The notes under the pieces were generated by a model. It was not told the DNA's origin. It saw only the letters and a list, made by a program, of their open reading frames with translations, and made no database searches. Positions 19,701-28,016 of a DNA stretch of 64,000 nucleotides are shown one piece after another. A program made the translations under genes and the position numbers. Source of the DNA: Verrucomicrobiota bacterium (lineage in GTDB: Bacteria > Verrucomicrobiota > Verrucomicrobiia > Limisphaerales > UBA1100); contig JAOLZA010000001.1 in NCBI GenBank assembly GCA_028343615.1, positions 1 through 64,000 of the forward strand, in the 5' to 3' direction. Numbering within the stretch: the stretch's first letter is position 1; each line of letters begins with the position of its first letter.

Positions 19701-19909
19701 GGGTTGCCGGGGGCAACAATCGCTTCCCCCTTCGCCCCCTTCCGAATGTTCGCCGCCGTGTCAACGCGCAACCCCGCTTTTTGTTTCAACGCGCCGTGAC
19801 AGGCATAACACCGCGCCTTTAACACCGGCTTGATGTCGCGTAAATAATCCGCGGCACCAGCGGTCAGAGGCATTAAAACCGCCAGCGAAATTGACCACGA
19901 CCTGCTCAT
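16748..19909 (-). CDS. PSCyt1-DUF1549-DUF1553 cytochrome protein with inserted concanavalin-like domain
   Basis: A 1053-residue secreted protein (signal MSRSWSISLAVLMPLTAGA). The order is: PSCyt1 with heme motif CYACH at residues 34-38; PSCyt2/DUF1549 at about 140-350 with NCAKCHDHKYDP at 311-321 (a second CxxCH); a charged coiled coil near 420-460; an inserted beta-sandwich at about 465-640 (DDFSKPNLKMWEVIG, LELSGFDATVAFDDI) that resembles the DUF1080/3-keto-disaccharide hydrolase or LamG fold; another coiled coil; and DUF1553 (PSD1) to the end (RMNTRRMEAQVVRDSLLHLAG). It forms a two-gene unit with the DUF1501 protein. The combined redox and binding modules suggest attack on a polysaccharide, but the reaction is unknown. 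Confidence 0.9.
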   Translation of the reverse strand: MSRSWSISLAVLMPLTAGAADYLRDIKPVLKARCYACHGALKQKAGLRVDTAANIRKGAKGEAIVAPGNPTDSELLYRLTTKDLDDRMPPEGAALKVDEIAAIKEWIAAGAPVPEGEIAEAAPREHWAFQVPKKMQRSGDSGNLIDGLLEDRRVALGLKTQPEAERTIVIRRLYLDLIGLPPTREQLADQRPWNEIVDELLKNPQHGERWARHWMDIWRYADWYGLGAQLRNSQKHIWHWRDWIVESLNEDKGYDRMILEMLAADELVPEDSKAIRATGFLARNYYLFNRTTWLDATIEHTGKAFIGLTLNCAKCHDHKYDPITHADYYRFRAIFEPHQVRLDPVPGVTDFEKDGLPRVFDNHLDIKTYLHLRGDPKNPDTNRVMQAGVPVVLSSFAPKIEPVKLPVSAYAPATRDYVQRDRLAVVEAAVATAKKELGAAKKKVANAPKEKPKSKLKPPAPAPEFEVQDDFSKPNLKMWEVIGNGWKFKDGALHQTTATRDAERLVLRRPKLRDFELTCRYTHTGGNTYKSVTFRFDVSPDRKYANYVYTSAHAPGPKLHVAYTRGGASTYPLDGLVAQPIAIGKPYTLRLAVRNRLVNVWLNGKFQIAYTLPNRKPGGRLELSGFDATVAFDDISIRALPADVKLVESKNKAPEVKAVSSVKIIEAKLAAAEATLSSLQAMFAAEKARGNADAFKKTTLLAARREAEAMKAAGEFEMKAFAKDSNKVKAARAKIANAEKKLAAVAKGQGAYTALRAAKKALETPAHKESQYPTTYPEISTGRRSALAQWIASNKNPLTARVAVNHVWLRHFGEPLVESVFDFGLRAKRPVQAELLDTLAAVFMESGWSFRHLHRLIVTSRTYRLRSTTTGADPKTLVADPNNHFYWRMNTRRMEAQVVRDSLLHLAGVLDTKMGGPSINPGDVARRRSLYFKHSRDQQDKLLKMFNDADHLQCYRRSESIVPQQALALSNSKLAIEMSGLIAKKIEGEEFVKSTFEILLGRKPDPTERQECLKTLVGLEAAAKKEKKANPAQRARRGLVHALLNHNDFVSVR

Positions 19910-20000
19910 GCGAACATTGTCGCTGACACAACACCAGTCGCCAATACAAAACGCATTGTTTTATGGTCGTTTTCCGAGTACACAATTGCGCGGAGGACGT

Positions 20001-20840
20001 ATGGATGAGATGGACACACCTACCCCGGACTTGCGCGAGCGCGTGCGCATTATCATTCACGAGGCGGATACGCCCGCGGGCAAAGTGTTTGATGTAGCAC
20101 TAATCTTGTGTATTCTCGCCAGTGTGGCGGTGGTGATGATGATCACCGTGCCGAGCTTGAAATTGTGGCACGACACACTGTTCACGATCGAGTGGGGCTT
20201 CACGATTCTGTTCACCATAGAGTACGCGCTGCGCTTGTGGTCAGTGGATTCGCCCGCCAAATACTCTCGAAGCTTTTTTGGCGTGATCGATGTAATCGCG
20301 ATTTTGCCCACATACATCAGCGCGATTTTCCCGGGCGCAAACTATCTGCTTGTCGTGCGCGCCTTACGGGTACTTCGCATTTTTCGGATTCTGAAACTCC
20401 TCGAATACGTGCGCGGAGCACGGACGATTATGCGCGCGCTGCGGGCGAGTTTTGCCAAAATCACTGTGTTTCTTTTGGGGGTTATTATCCTGGCCACCAT
20501 CATCGGCGCAGTGATGTTTTTGGTGGAGGCCCCACACAGCGCAAAATTTGAAAGCATCCCCAAAAGCATCTACTGGGCAATCGTTACGCTAACTACCGTA
20601 GGCTATGGCGACATTACGCCCGCCACCCCGCTCGGGCAATTCCTCGCGGCGGTGGTGATGATCATGGGCTACAGTATCATCGCTGTGCCCACTGGCATTG
20701 TTACCGCTGAGATGACACGTGTGGACGGCCCCGATATGCCCAACACCCGCGCTTGCCCCAACTGCGGCGCTGAGGGACATCGAACCGACGCCGTTCACTG
20801 TCACGCCTGCGGAGAGACTTTGCACGCGACGGACGTCTGA
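20001..20840 (+). CDS. Voltage-gated potassium channel with C-terminal zinc ribbon
   Basis: A 279-residue inner-membrane channel. The start at 20001 is fixed by GGAGG at 19992-19996; an upstream in-frame codon at 19908 would overlap the divergent gene. Six transmembrane segments are visible. S4 carries a repeating arginine pattern (VVRALRVLRIFRILK), and the pore has the potassium selectivity filter TVGYGD between S5 and S6. After S6 a short tail ends in two CxxC pairs (ACPNCG and CHACG), a zinc-ribbon-like module that is not general in Kv channels and may act in assembly or sensing. It stands alone, converging with the VCBS gene: their stop codons abut at 20838-20843. Confidence 0.92.
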   Translation: MDEMDTPTPDLRERVRIIIHEADTPAGKVFDVALILCILASVAVVMMITVPSLKLWHDTLFTIEWGFTILFTIEYALRLWSVDSPAKYSRSFFGVIDVIAILPTYISAIFPGANYLLVVRALRVLRIFRILKLLEYVRGARTIMRALRASFAKITVFLLGVIILATIIGAVMFLVEAPHSAKFESIPKSIYWAIVTLTTVGYGDITPATPLGQFLAAVVMIMGYSIIAVPTGIVTAEMTRVDGPDMPNTRACPNCGAEGHRTDAVHCHACGETLHATDV

Positions 20841-22757
20841 TCACTTCCGGAGATTCCGCCCGTAATACAAAAACCCATCCTCCGCGCCCACAAGCAAATC
20901 AGGCACGCCGTCGCCGTTCCAATCCACCACCGTTGGGCTTGTTGTGTGGCTTGAAATGTTGCGTTTGAAAATTGTGCCGCGGTTGAGAAGTTTGTACATG
21001 CCTTCGCGGTCGGCCACGTTTTGCCACAGCTCGGCGTTGGGACTGTTGGCCAGCACGTCGAGGCGACCGTCGCCGTCCCAATCGGCCACGCACAACTTGC
21101 GCCGACCACTGCCGCCGGCGGTTCTGGAATTCAAACGCACATAGCCGGGGTTGGTTTCAAAAATGCGTTGGGGTTCATGAAGCAGCAGCTTACCGCCACG
21201 CTTCGAGCGGGGGAAAAGCATTAGGTAGCCTTCGTGGTCGAGCATCAGTAAATCGTTGAGGCCGTCGCGATTCCAATCGACGACCACCGGCGTGGTGCGC
21301 CATTGGGTAAGCAGCTCCTTGCCGCGTGGCCGCATCCAGCCCCACTTAAGTGCGGGCTGCTCGGCACGCCATTCGACATTGATGGGTTGCGAAGCTGAAA
21401 GTTTGGGCGCTTTGCGGGTGCCGATGTTGCGGTACCAAACGACTTTGCCAAGGATGGAATTGACGACAATATCCGGACGACCGTCGTGGTCCCAATCCGC
21501 AACCGTTTGCGTGGTGTAACCCCACTTGCGTTCGCACGGCCCTTGGATGGAGCCGTTGGGGCCCGCCATAATGCGCAGCATTTTTCCGTCAGCTTTCAAC
21601 CGTTGCGGCGCAGCCCAGCGCGGTCGCTCCACCTTCGGGCCGCTGAGGTTTTCAATGAAGGCGATGTAGCCGGCGGTGTTTCCACAAATGATATCCTCGT
21701 CGCCGTCGCCGTCCCAATCAAACCCCGCCGGCGTGGACAACGCTCCAAACTTTACTTCATCCGCTTGCTGTTTAAAATAAACCGGCGGTAAAAACTGAGG
21801 CAGCCCGTCGCCCACTTTGCCAGTATGCTCCACCAACGCCACGCGGCCATCCTCGTCGCCAACGATTAAATCCACATCGCCATCGCCATCCCAATCCACT
21901 GCGCTGGGCATAATCATTTCCAAATCCATCGTGAGCGTTTTGCCTTTGTGAGTGAGCTTACGACCGCCGGAGTACTTGGGCACGCGGCGCGTGCCGGTAT
22001 TTTCGAAGTACGTGAAACTATCCACAAACTCGCCGCACAATAAATCAAGGTCGCCGTCACCATCGAAGTCCGCGAAGTTCGGCGACGGGCGGCCGTACAC
22101 ATCCACCGCCTTGCCGCCGGCCCGCACCTTCGTAGGCGCTGCGTACTTCGGCTTGGCCGTCGTGCCTTCGTTGCGCATCAAATACACAAATCCGCGCAAC
22201 GGCCCGTTCGTCCACTCGCCCTTCGCGTTGTAGGCGTTGTCCCACCCGTAATCATCCCAAATACCCACGGCCGCGATAAGGTCCAGCGCACCGTCGCCAT
22301 CATAGTCCACATACTTCCATTGATTAGCGCGAATCTTGCGATGCTCTTCCACGCGCGCAGCAGGGTAAACCTTTGTTGTATTCGTAAGGTCTGCTGATAC
22401 TTCCGTGCCGGGTGTGAGATACCTCGGTTTGCCGTCTACCCAACTGACTTGAATGTTCCGCCGAGAAGCGTGCACGCGTTTGCCCGCCTTGAACACCGGC
22501 GTCTTGCTGCCGCCCGGATTTTCAAAAAACCAAATGCCGTTGTACGGCTTGCACGGACAATCCACGAGTAAGTCGAGATCGCCATCTCCATCCCAATCCA
22601 CCGGCATCGGCCACGCCCACAGCCCCACGCCAAGGTCCACCACCAATCCTGAATTATTGTACTTAATCCGCACAAGATCCGCTGCTGGAAGCAGGCATGA
22701 TGAAGCAAGCCACACCCATGAGATATACTTGAACAAAGGCACGACGGAATGTGGCAT
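20841..22757 (-). CDS. Secreted FG-GAP/VCBS-repeat beta-propeller protein
   Basis: A 638-residue protein starting at ATG 22757 with a signal peptide (ending near SCLLPAADL); a TTG 18 bases upstream is less likely. At least nine repeats contain a calcium-binding D-x-D-x-D-G core, for example DWDGDGDLDLL, DYDGDGALDLI, DFDGDGDLDLL, DWDGDGDVDLI, DWDHDGRPDIV and DWNRDGLNDLL. They are typical of integrin-like FG-GAP/VCBS propellers, common in secreted PVC proteins. There is no enzymatic domain. It probably binds calcium and a surface glycan or protein. The start is about 120 bases from the divergent AT-rich island. Confidence 0.88.
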   Translation of the reverse strand: MPHSVVPLFKYISWVWLASSCLLPAADLVRIKYNNSGLVVDLGVGLWAWPMPVDWDGDGDLDLLVDCPCKPYNGIWFFENPGGSKTPVFKAGKRVHASRRNIQVSWVDGKPRYLTPGTEVSADLTNTTKVYPAARVEEHRKIRANQWKYVDYDGDGALDLIAAVGIWDDYGWDNAYNAKGEWTNGPLRGFVYLMRNEGTTAKPKYAAPTKVRAGGKAVDVYGRPSPNFADFDGDGDLDLLCGEFVDSFTYFENTGTRRVPKYSGGRKLTHKGKTLTMDLEMIMPSAVDWDGDGDVDLIVGDEDGRVALVEHTGKVGDGLPQFLPPVYFKQQADEVKFGALSTPAGFDWDGDGDEDIICGNTAGYIAFIENLSGPKVERPRWAAPQRLKADGKMLRIMAGPNGSIQGPCERKWGYTTQTVADWDHDGRPDIVVNSILGKVVWYRNIGTRKAPKLSASQPINVEWRAEQPALKWGWMRPRGKELLTQWRTTPVVVDWNRDGLNDLLMLDHEGYLMLFPRSKRGGKLLLHEPQRIFETNPGYVRLNSRTAGGSGRRKLCVADWDGDGRLDVLANSPNAELWQNVADREGMYKLLNRGTIFKRNISSHTTSPTVVDWNGDGVPDLLVGAEDGFLYYGRNLRK

Positions 22758-22820
22758 ATACAAAGCAATGGTCAAACTAAGATCCGCCGCAGAATTAGCC
22801 TATTATAAAATTCGATAGGT

Positions 22821-22851
22821 TTTACAGTATGCATACTTTTTATTATATGAT
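22821..22851 (+). promoter_or_regulatory. Putative promoter with a 12-bp palindrome
   Basis: TTTACA (22821-22826) and TATATG (22844-22849) are 17 bases apart; another -10 match is TATGAT at 22846-22851. A perfect 12-bp palindrome, AGTATGCATACT (22826-22837), lies in the spacer, where a repressor could act. The tandem membrane-protein genes start 30 bases downstream. Weak matches, so low confidence. Confidence 0.35.
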
Positions 22852-22880
22852 ATTATATTGCCGCGTAAGAGGGGGCAGCT

Positions 22881-23420
22881 TTGGCTATTCAAAATAAATA
22901 TAAGAATATTGCGCGCATATGTGGCGGGGCAATCGCCATGGCCTTTTTCCTGCCTTGGATAGATATAATGCTCTTCAGTTTTAGCGGGATGGAATTGAGC
23001 GACATGTTCAATAAATTGCAAGGGCTGCAGTCAGGGTTACAGTCATTCGCAAATGCATTCACCGAGGGAACAGGGGAAGGGGCCCTTGAGGTAGAGGGGA
23101 TATCAAAACCTGTGTGGCTATATGGAACCATGCTCTTCCCAGTCCTTGGGGTTGCTTCGGCTGTTATTAACAAGAAGCTGCTTCATATTTTTTCGGCTAC
23201 TTTTATCTTGGGCATCGTAATTTGGGCCTTTTCAGACTTGCGCAGCACCTTAGGCGGGGAGCTGGGCGATGACCAATTTTCTATACTTCAAATTATGTCC
23301 ATCGGCCTTTGGGTTACTATTTTCGCCCCTTTTGGACAACTCTTTGGAGCACTTGTGTATAAGGATAATGCCGGAGAGTCCGGCTCAGTACAACCCTACG
23401 AGATTGGCAAGAGTAATTGA
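22881..23420 (+). CDS. Small four-helix membrane protein, paralogue 1 of 3
   Basis: A 179-residue hydrophobic protein of unknown function. The start is TTG at 22881, with a purine-rich GAGGGGGC about 5 bases upstream; no ATG fits in the right place. Four hydrophobic segments can be seen (near GGAIAMAFFLPWIDIML, LYGTMLFPVLGVASAV, HIFSATFILGIVIWAF and a last one around LWVTIFAPFGQLFGAL), joined by a 50-residue polar loop after the first. The FFLPWI stretch in the first segment recurs in the next gene. The codon use is AT-rich compared with flanks. It is followed by two shorter relatives with the same order of features. No family recognised. Confidence 0.7.
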   Translation: MAIQNKYKNIARICGGAIAMAFFLPWIDIMLFSFSGMELSDMFNKLQGLQSGLQSFANAFTEGTGEGALEVEGISKPVWLYGTMLFPVLGVASAVINKKLLHIFSATFILGIVIWAFSDLRSTLGGELGDDQFSILQIMSIGLWVTIFAPFGQLFGALVYKDNAGESGSVQPYEIGKSN

Positions 23421-23477
23421 TCCCAACGCAAAACAACAAAACCAGATGGCTTCCTGCTAAAACATGGTTGCCAACAT

Positions 23478-23507
23478 AACCAAAGGAAAAATAATGCAAA
23501 ATATACC
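23478..23507 (+). repeat. 30-nt identical repeat, copy 1 (leader of paralogue 2)
   Basis: Thirty bases, spanning the ribosome-binding region (AAAGGA) and the first codons of the second membrane-protein gene, are identical to 23949-23978. The copy also carries the start codon at 23494. It is direct evidence of recent duplication. Confidence 0.9.
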
Positions 23508-23937
23508 GCGCGCGTGCGCAGCTCTCGTTCTAATAGGCTTTTTTCTGCCTTGGATAACAGTGAACTTAGGAGGGTTAGGAGCTCTCTTGGGAAGTGAAGG
23601 TGGTCTCAATATGTCAGGATACCAGTTTGCCACTGCTAAAGGCCCCATGGGTGAGGCACAATATGCCCTTTTGTTCGCTCCTATTGTCGCCATTGCCGCT
23701 GCAGCGGTTCACTCCAGGAAAGGATACGCCACTTGTGCAATTCTAGCCGCTGTCGTGATTTTGTTGGTGGGACCTGTTTTTCTTAAAGACGGTGCCGCAG
23801 CAATGGGTGTGGAAAGAGGTTATGGCGTATACATGTGCTTCGCGGGTTGTTTTGGTATGTTAATATTCGGATCGTCCGTAACTGAATCGGAGCCGGACAG
23901 TGGATCAATCGATGCATCTAGCGAAGATTCAGTGTGA
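23494..23937 (+). CDS. Small four-helix membrane protein, paralogue 2 of 3
   Basis: A 147-residue membrane protein, clearly related to its neighbours. The ATG at 23494 is chosen over one at 23464 because an AAAGGA ribosome-binding site lies just upstream and the same leader precedes the third gene. The N-terminus MQNIPRACAALVLIGFFLPWI has the shared FFLPWI motif; four hydrophobic segments follow. A short acidic tail ends the protein (ESEPDSGSIDAS). No catalytic motif seen. It lies 70 bases after the first gene, so the three are likely co-transcribed. Confidence 0.7.
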   Translation: MQNIPRACAALVLIGFFLPWITVNLGGLGALLGSEGGLNMSGYQFATAKGPMGEAQYALLFAPIVAIAAAAVHSRKGYATCAILAAVVILLVGPVFLKDGAAAMGVERGYGVYMCFAGCFGMLIFGSSVTESEPDSGSIDASSEDSV

Positions 23938-23948
23938 TTAATCCCCAC

Positions 23949-23978
23949 AACCAAAGGAAAAATAATGCAAAATATACC
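23949..23978 (+). repeat. 30-nt identical repeat, copy 2 (leader of paralogue 3)
   Basis: Identical to 23478-23507 and again positioned over the ribosome-binding site and first codons, here of the third gene, starting at 23965. Confidence 0.9.
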
Positions 23979-24417
23979 ACGTGTTTTCGGTATTATCATA
24001 GCCATCGGATTCTTTTTGAACTGGTATTCAGTTGATATTCTTGGAACCAAGATGGGCTTCACTGGGTTCACACTGGCCAAAACTGGCGGAGAAAGATACC
24101 TGATGTTTATTATACCTTTGGCCGGCATTTTTTCAGCGGCTCAGCCCGGGCGTGGCAACCATGCAGGAAGCGCATTGCTCACGGCTTTTTTCCTCTGGGT
24201 TTTCAGCCCAGCCGGAGTTGCGGCAGACGCGTTGACTAGAGATGTGGGCTGGTGGCTCTGCGCTACAGCAGCCGCTGCTCAATTAGGAACTTGCTTTATG
24301 GCGCCCAAAGAGGACGTGCAAAGCCCACTAGTGAAAAGTATGATGGGTGAGACTGGCAATGAATCAAATGATGGTAAGACACAAAATCCTAATGCTGAAG
24401 ATGTGAGTCGAGATTGA
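23965..24417 (+). CDS. Small four-helix membrane protein, paralogue 3 of 3
   Basis: A 150-residue membrane protein starting MQNIPRVFGIIIAIGFFLNWY, the same opening as paralogue 2 with FFLNW in place of FFLPW. Further hydrophobic segments lie around YLMFIIPLAGIFSAA, SALLTAFFLWVFSPA and WWLCATAAAAQLGTCF. A polar, acidic tail (KEDVQSP to the end) differs from paralogue 2. It ends 65 bases from the putA end on the other strand. Function unknown. Confidence 0.7.
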   Translation: MQNIPRVFGIIIAIGFFLNWYSVDILGTKMGFTGFTLAKTGGERYLMFIIPLAGIFSAAQPGRGNHAGSALLTAFFLWVFSPAGVAADALTRDVGWWLCATAAAAQLGTCFMAPKEDVQSPLVKSMMGETGNESNDGKTQNPNAEDVSRD

Positions 24418-24482
24418 GGCACTGCGTGGAAGGGTAAACTTTCGAGTCCGAGGGTTTCCCTCTGAATTCTCTGTGGTACAAA

Positions 24483-27400
24483 TCAAGCTGGCCCATTCCG
24501 CTGCTCTTCGAACCTTGGGCCGAGGTTGCCGTAGCGGTGGTAGTCGTTGGAGAGACTTTGTTCTTCGACGTACCAGAGTAATTCGAGGCGGCCTTCGGTG
24601 AGCACTGGCGTGTCGGCGATGTGAATGCAGGCTTCGTTGGCGGCGCGGCGGATTGCTTCGGGAACACGGGGGGGGGGTGGCATAGCGAAGGCGATCGAAT
24701 TTCTTGACGTCGGTTTCGGCGACGACATGGGCGAAGTCACGCCAGTCTTCCGCGCCGGTGCCAGTTATGGAGACAGTGCAACCCACCGCGTGGGCCGCAC
24801 CAATGCGTGCGGCGATTTCGTGTTTTGTGTCGTCGGCGTGGAGGCAAATACAGAGGCGCTCGATGGGGCGATAACGGCGGAGGTTATCCTGCCCAAGCAA
24901 TCGAAGGTGGTCGTGTTCGGCGTTGAATTCGTCGTGGGCTTGTTTCACGTAACTGCGCAACGCAGGTTCCACCGACGGCACGCGCGTGGCCAATGCTTTT
25001 AGTTTTTCATTCGCCAAATCTAAGCCATCCGGCTCGGAGGTTTCTTGAAAATCCATCAACTGCGCGACGTAGCTTGGGCCACCAGCTTTGATGCCGGGGC
25101 CGAAGGCGCTTTGGCCCATCCCGCCAAAAGGTTGGCGCAATACGACAGCGCCGGTGGTGGGGCGGTTGATATATAAATTCCCGGCGCGCACACGGCGTTG
25201 CCAATGTTCCTGTTCGCGTTCATCGAGCGTTTCGATACCGGAAGTGAGGCCAAATCCTGTTTGGTGAATGAGATCGATGGCATCGTCAAGTTTCTCGTAG
25301 CGCATCACACTCAGGACCGGGCCAAAGAGTTCGGTGAGATGCGCATGCGCCCCGGGTTGCACGTTCCATTTCACGGCGGGTGAAGCGAGATGCGGGTTGT
25401 CTGCGGGCAACGGCGGCACGAGCCATTGCTCGCCAGGCTCCAGCACTTCCCGCGCGCGTGCGAGGTCGTCGCTTGCCGGCCGAATGAGCGGATTCATTTT
25501 CGTGTGCAACTCCCACGCCGAACCGACGGCGAGGCTTTCCACGGCATCGCGTAGGTTTCGCTTGAATTTGGCGTCATCGAAAACTTCCGCCTCCAACAGC
25601 AACAGCGAAGTAGCCGAACACTTTTGCCCGGCGTGACTGAAGGCGCTGTGCAGCACGTGCTTGATGGCTTGGTCGCGGTCGGCCATGGCGGTGACGATGG
25701 TGGCGTTTTTGCCGCCGGTTTCGGCGAGCAAATTCAGCGCGGGCTTGGCGCGCAGCATCGTTTGCGCCGTGTCCGTGCCGCCGGTGAGGATGACCACGTC
25801 CACGTCAGCGTGCCCCACCAAGTATTCGCCCGCCAAACGACCCGGGCACGGCAGCAGTTGCAACGCCTCGCGCGGCACGCCGGCTTTCCAAAAACATTCA
25901 CAGATGAGATGCGCCGGGAGCAACGTGTACGACGCCGGCTTGAGCAGCACTGTGTTGCCCGCTGCCAACGCCGCCACCACGCCGCCGCATGGGATGGCGA
26001 TGGGGAAATTCCACGGCGACACTACCGCCACCACACCCTTGGGTCGCACGGTGAGGTTCGGCAAATCATGCAGCGCATGCGCGGTGCGCGGGTAAAATTC
26101 AGTGAAATCGATGGCCTCGGAAATTTCCGAATCGGTCTCGGGCGCGAGCTTACCACCATCTGCCATGGCAGCACCAATGAGATCCGCGCGCGCCAAACGC
26201 ATTTCCTGCGCGGCCTTAGCGAGGATGACGTTGCGCTCGTTCATCGGCAACACGCGCCAACCGGCGGGGTCCTCCTTGGCGCAGGTGACGGCGCGTTGGA
26301 TGTCCTCGGCATTCGCTTGCAAAGCGCGAGCAACGATGGTGTCGGGGCGAGAGGGGTCGATGCTCTCTATGATAGTGCGTTCGGTGGTGACGGTTTCGCT
26401 GGCGATAGTCAGCGGAATATTTGTAGCGTCATCGCCGCAGAGCGGTTTCCATTTGGCCATGATGGACTCGACCCACTCGGTGTGTTGTGGCAGTGAAAAA
26501 TCGGTGTCGGGTTCGTTGGTAAATTCGCGCCAATCGGAGACGAGCTTGGGCGGCGCGGGAGGCTTGCGGCGATCTTGTTGGCGGCGGGGATGATTCGGTA
26601 AGGCCTCGATGCGGTGTACGGACTCTATAAACATTTTTTCGAGGTGCACCCATTCAGGGTCGTCGACGCTGATGTGGAAAGCGTGCCGCAGGAAATTATT
26701 GGGACCGGTGTTTTCATCCAGTCGGCGAATTAAATAACCGATTGCGTTGATGAATTCCTCATCGCGGCATGCAGGCGCGTAGAGCAGAATGTTTTTCGCG
26801 TGCTTGGCCAAGGCGCGACGTTGATGTCTGGCCATACCCTCGAGCATCTCCAGACGCACGCGGTGAACCGCGCCATGGTCCTGCGCGAGGAGCAAGCCGT
26901 ACGCGATGTCGAAAAGGTTATGCGATGCAATGCCGGGGCGAACGGCGGCGATATTTTCCGCGCACATCGCCTCGTGCAACATCCGTTTAAAATTGGCGTC
27001 GGTGTCGATCTTCACGCTGAGCGGCGCTTGCGGCCACCCGCCTATGGCGGCCTCGATACGTTCCTTTTCCATGTTGGCGCCCTTGACCAGCCGAAGCCGA
27101 ATGGGCGCACCACCGTCCGCCACGCGCGCGCGGGCCCACGCGTTGAGCTGCTGCTGCACGGCGTGGGCATCAGTGAGGTACGCCTGCAATACGATACCGG
27201 CGCTGACATTTTCCATGCCGTCGCGGTCAAGCGTACGCATGAAGGCGGCGGTGGTGAGGTGCATATCGCGGTATTCCTCCATGTCGAGGTAAACAAATTT
27301 CGCCACGCGGTCGCCATTGGGGCGGGTGAAAATTTGGCCGGCAGCGGCACGAAAAAGTTTTTCCAATCGTTCGCACAAAACGGCGATTGTGTGCTCGCGC

Positions 27401-27978
27401 GCGAGCGGAGAGACTTGCGAATAGAGCGTGGAAATTTTCACGGACACGACCTCCACCTCGGGCAAGGCGAGCGTGGCGAGATATTGCTCGAGGCGTTGAG
27501 CGGCCTCGGATTCGCCGAGCACGGCTTCGCCAAGAAGATTGACATTCATCCGCAAGCCCTCGGCGTGGCGGCGGCGGAGGTGCGCGGTGAGCCGCGGATG
27601 CTCGGCGCGCAGGATGACATTGGCGGTATCCATCCGAATCTTGCGGCGCGAAAGCGGGAAGGCCACGAACGCCACAAGCTGCCCGATGCGACGGAGGATT
27701 TGCAGGCCGAGCTTATCGAACGCGCCGAAGAATCGCGGGATGCCGCGTGTCTCGAGCAGATGCTGAAACTGGCTGATGCCGCGCGAGGCCGCGCCCGGGC
27801 GGAAGGCTTGGTCGGTGAGTTGGGCGACCGTCACCTTGTCCGGCGGATGCTCGAGCATACCGGAAAGCTCATCGAGCTGCGCCTGTTCCGCGGGCGTGAT
27901 GAGCGTGACGGCGGTGGTTTGCAGCGCCCGCGCCAACTCCACGGCGCGCACCTCGATCGGTTGCTTTTCCGAAGCCAT
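24483..27978 (-). CDS. putA: Bifunctional proline dehydrogenase / P5C dehydrogenase (PutA), frameshifted at the C-terminus
   Basis: PutA oxidises proline to glutamate: PRODH (FAD) gives P5C, then the aldehyde dehydrogenase (NAD) gives glutamate. The ~1165-residue reconstructed protein has PRODH at about 1-480 and ALDH at about 530-1010 (VVSPWNFPIAIP, LAETGGKNATIV, FSHAGQKCSATS with the catalytic Cys), then a conserved C-terminal domain. It lacks an N-terminal DNA-binding domain. The uninterrupted frame departs from homology after FDRLRYAT at a C10 run (24668-24677) and then reads nonsense to 24364. One base fewer would join RVPEAIRRAANEA, then LELLWYVEEQS, SNDYHRYGNLG, and a stop at 24483. 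The damage removes only the tail, after both catalytic domains. Confidence 0.9.
24668..24677 (+). repeat. Homopolymer G10 tract at the putA frameshift
   Basis: Ten consecutive G on the plus strand (C on the coding strand). Removing one base restores the frame to the conserved PutA C-terminus. It could be an assembly or sequencing error, a real mutation, or a slippery phase-variable tract. Confidence 0.85.
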
Positions 27979-28016
27979 TTGGGCTAGGACCGAATTCGCC
28001 GGCCGGGGTTCATGGT

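Noticed and set aside
24364..24482. C-terminal tail of PutA in the open frame past the C10 tract
   Set aside because: Basic and Ser/Pro-rich with no likeness to PutA; the conserved tail is in another frame ending at 24483.
26800..27987. A 395-codon open frame on the plus strand across putA
   Set aside because: It is antisense to PutA's proline dehydrogenase domain, which has clear motifs. The product is rich in Arg, His and Gly, as is usual for shadow frames of GC-rich genes.
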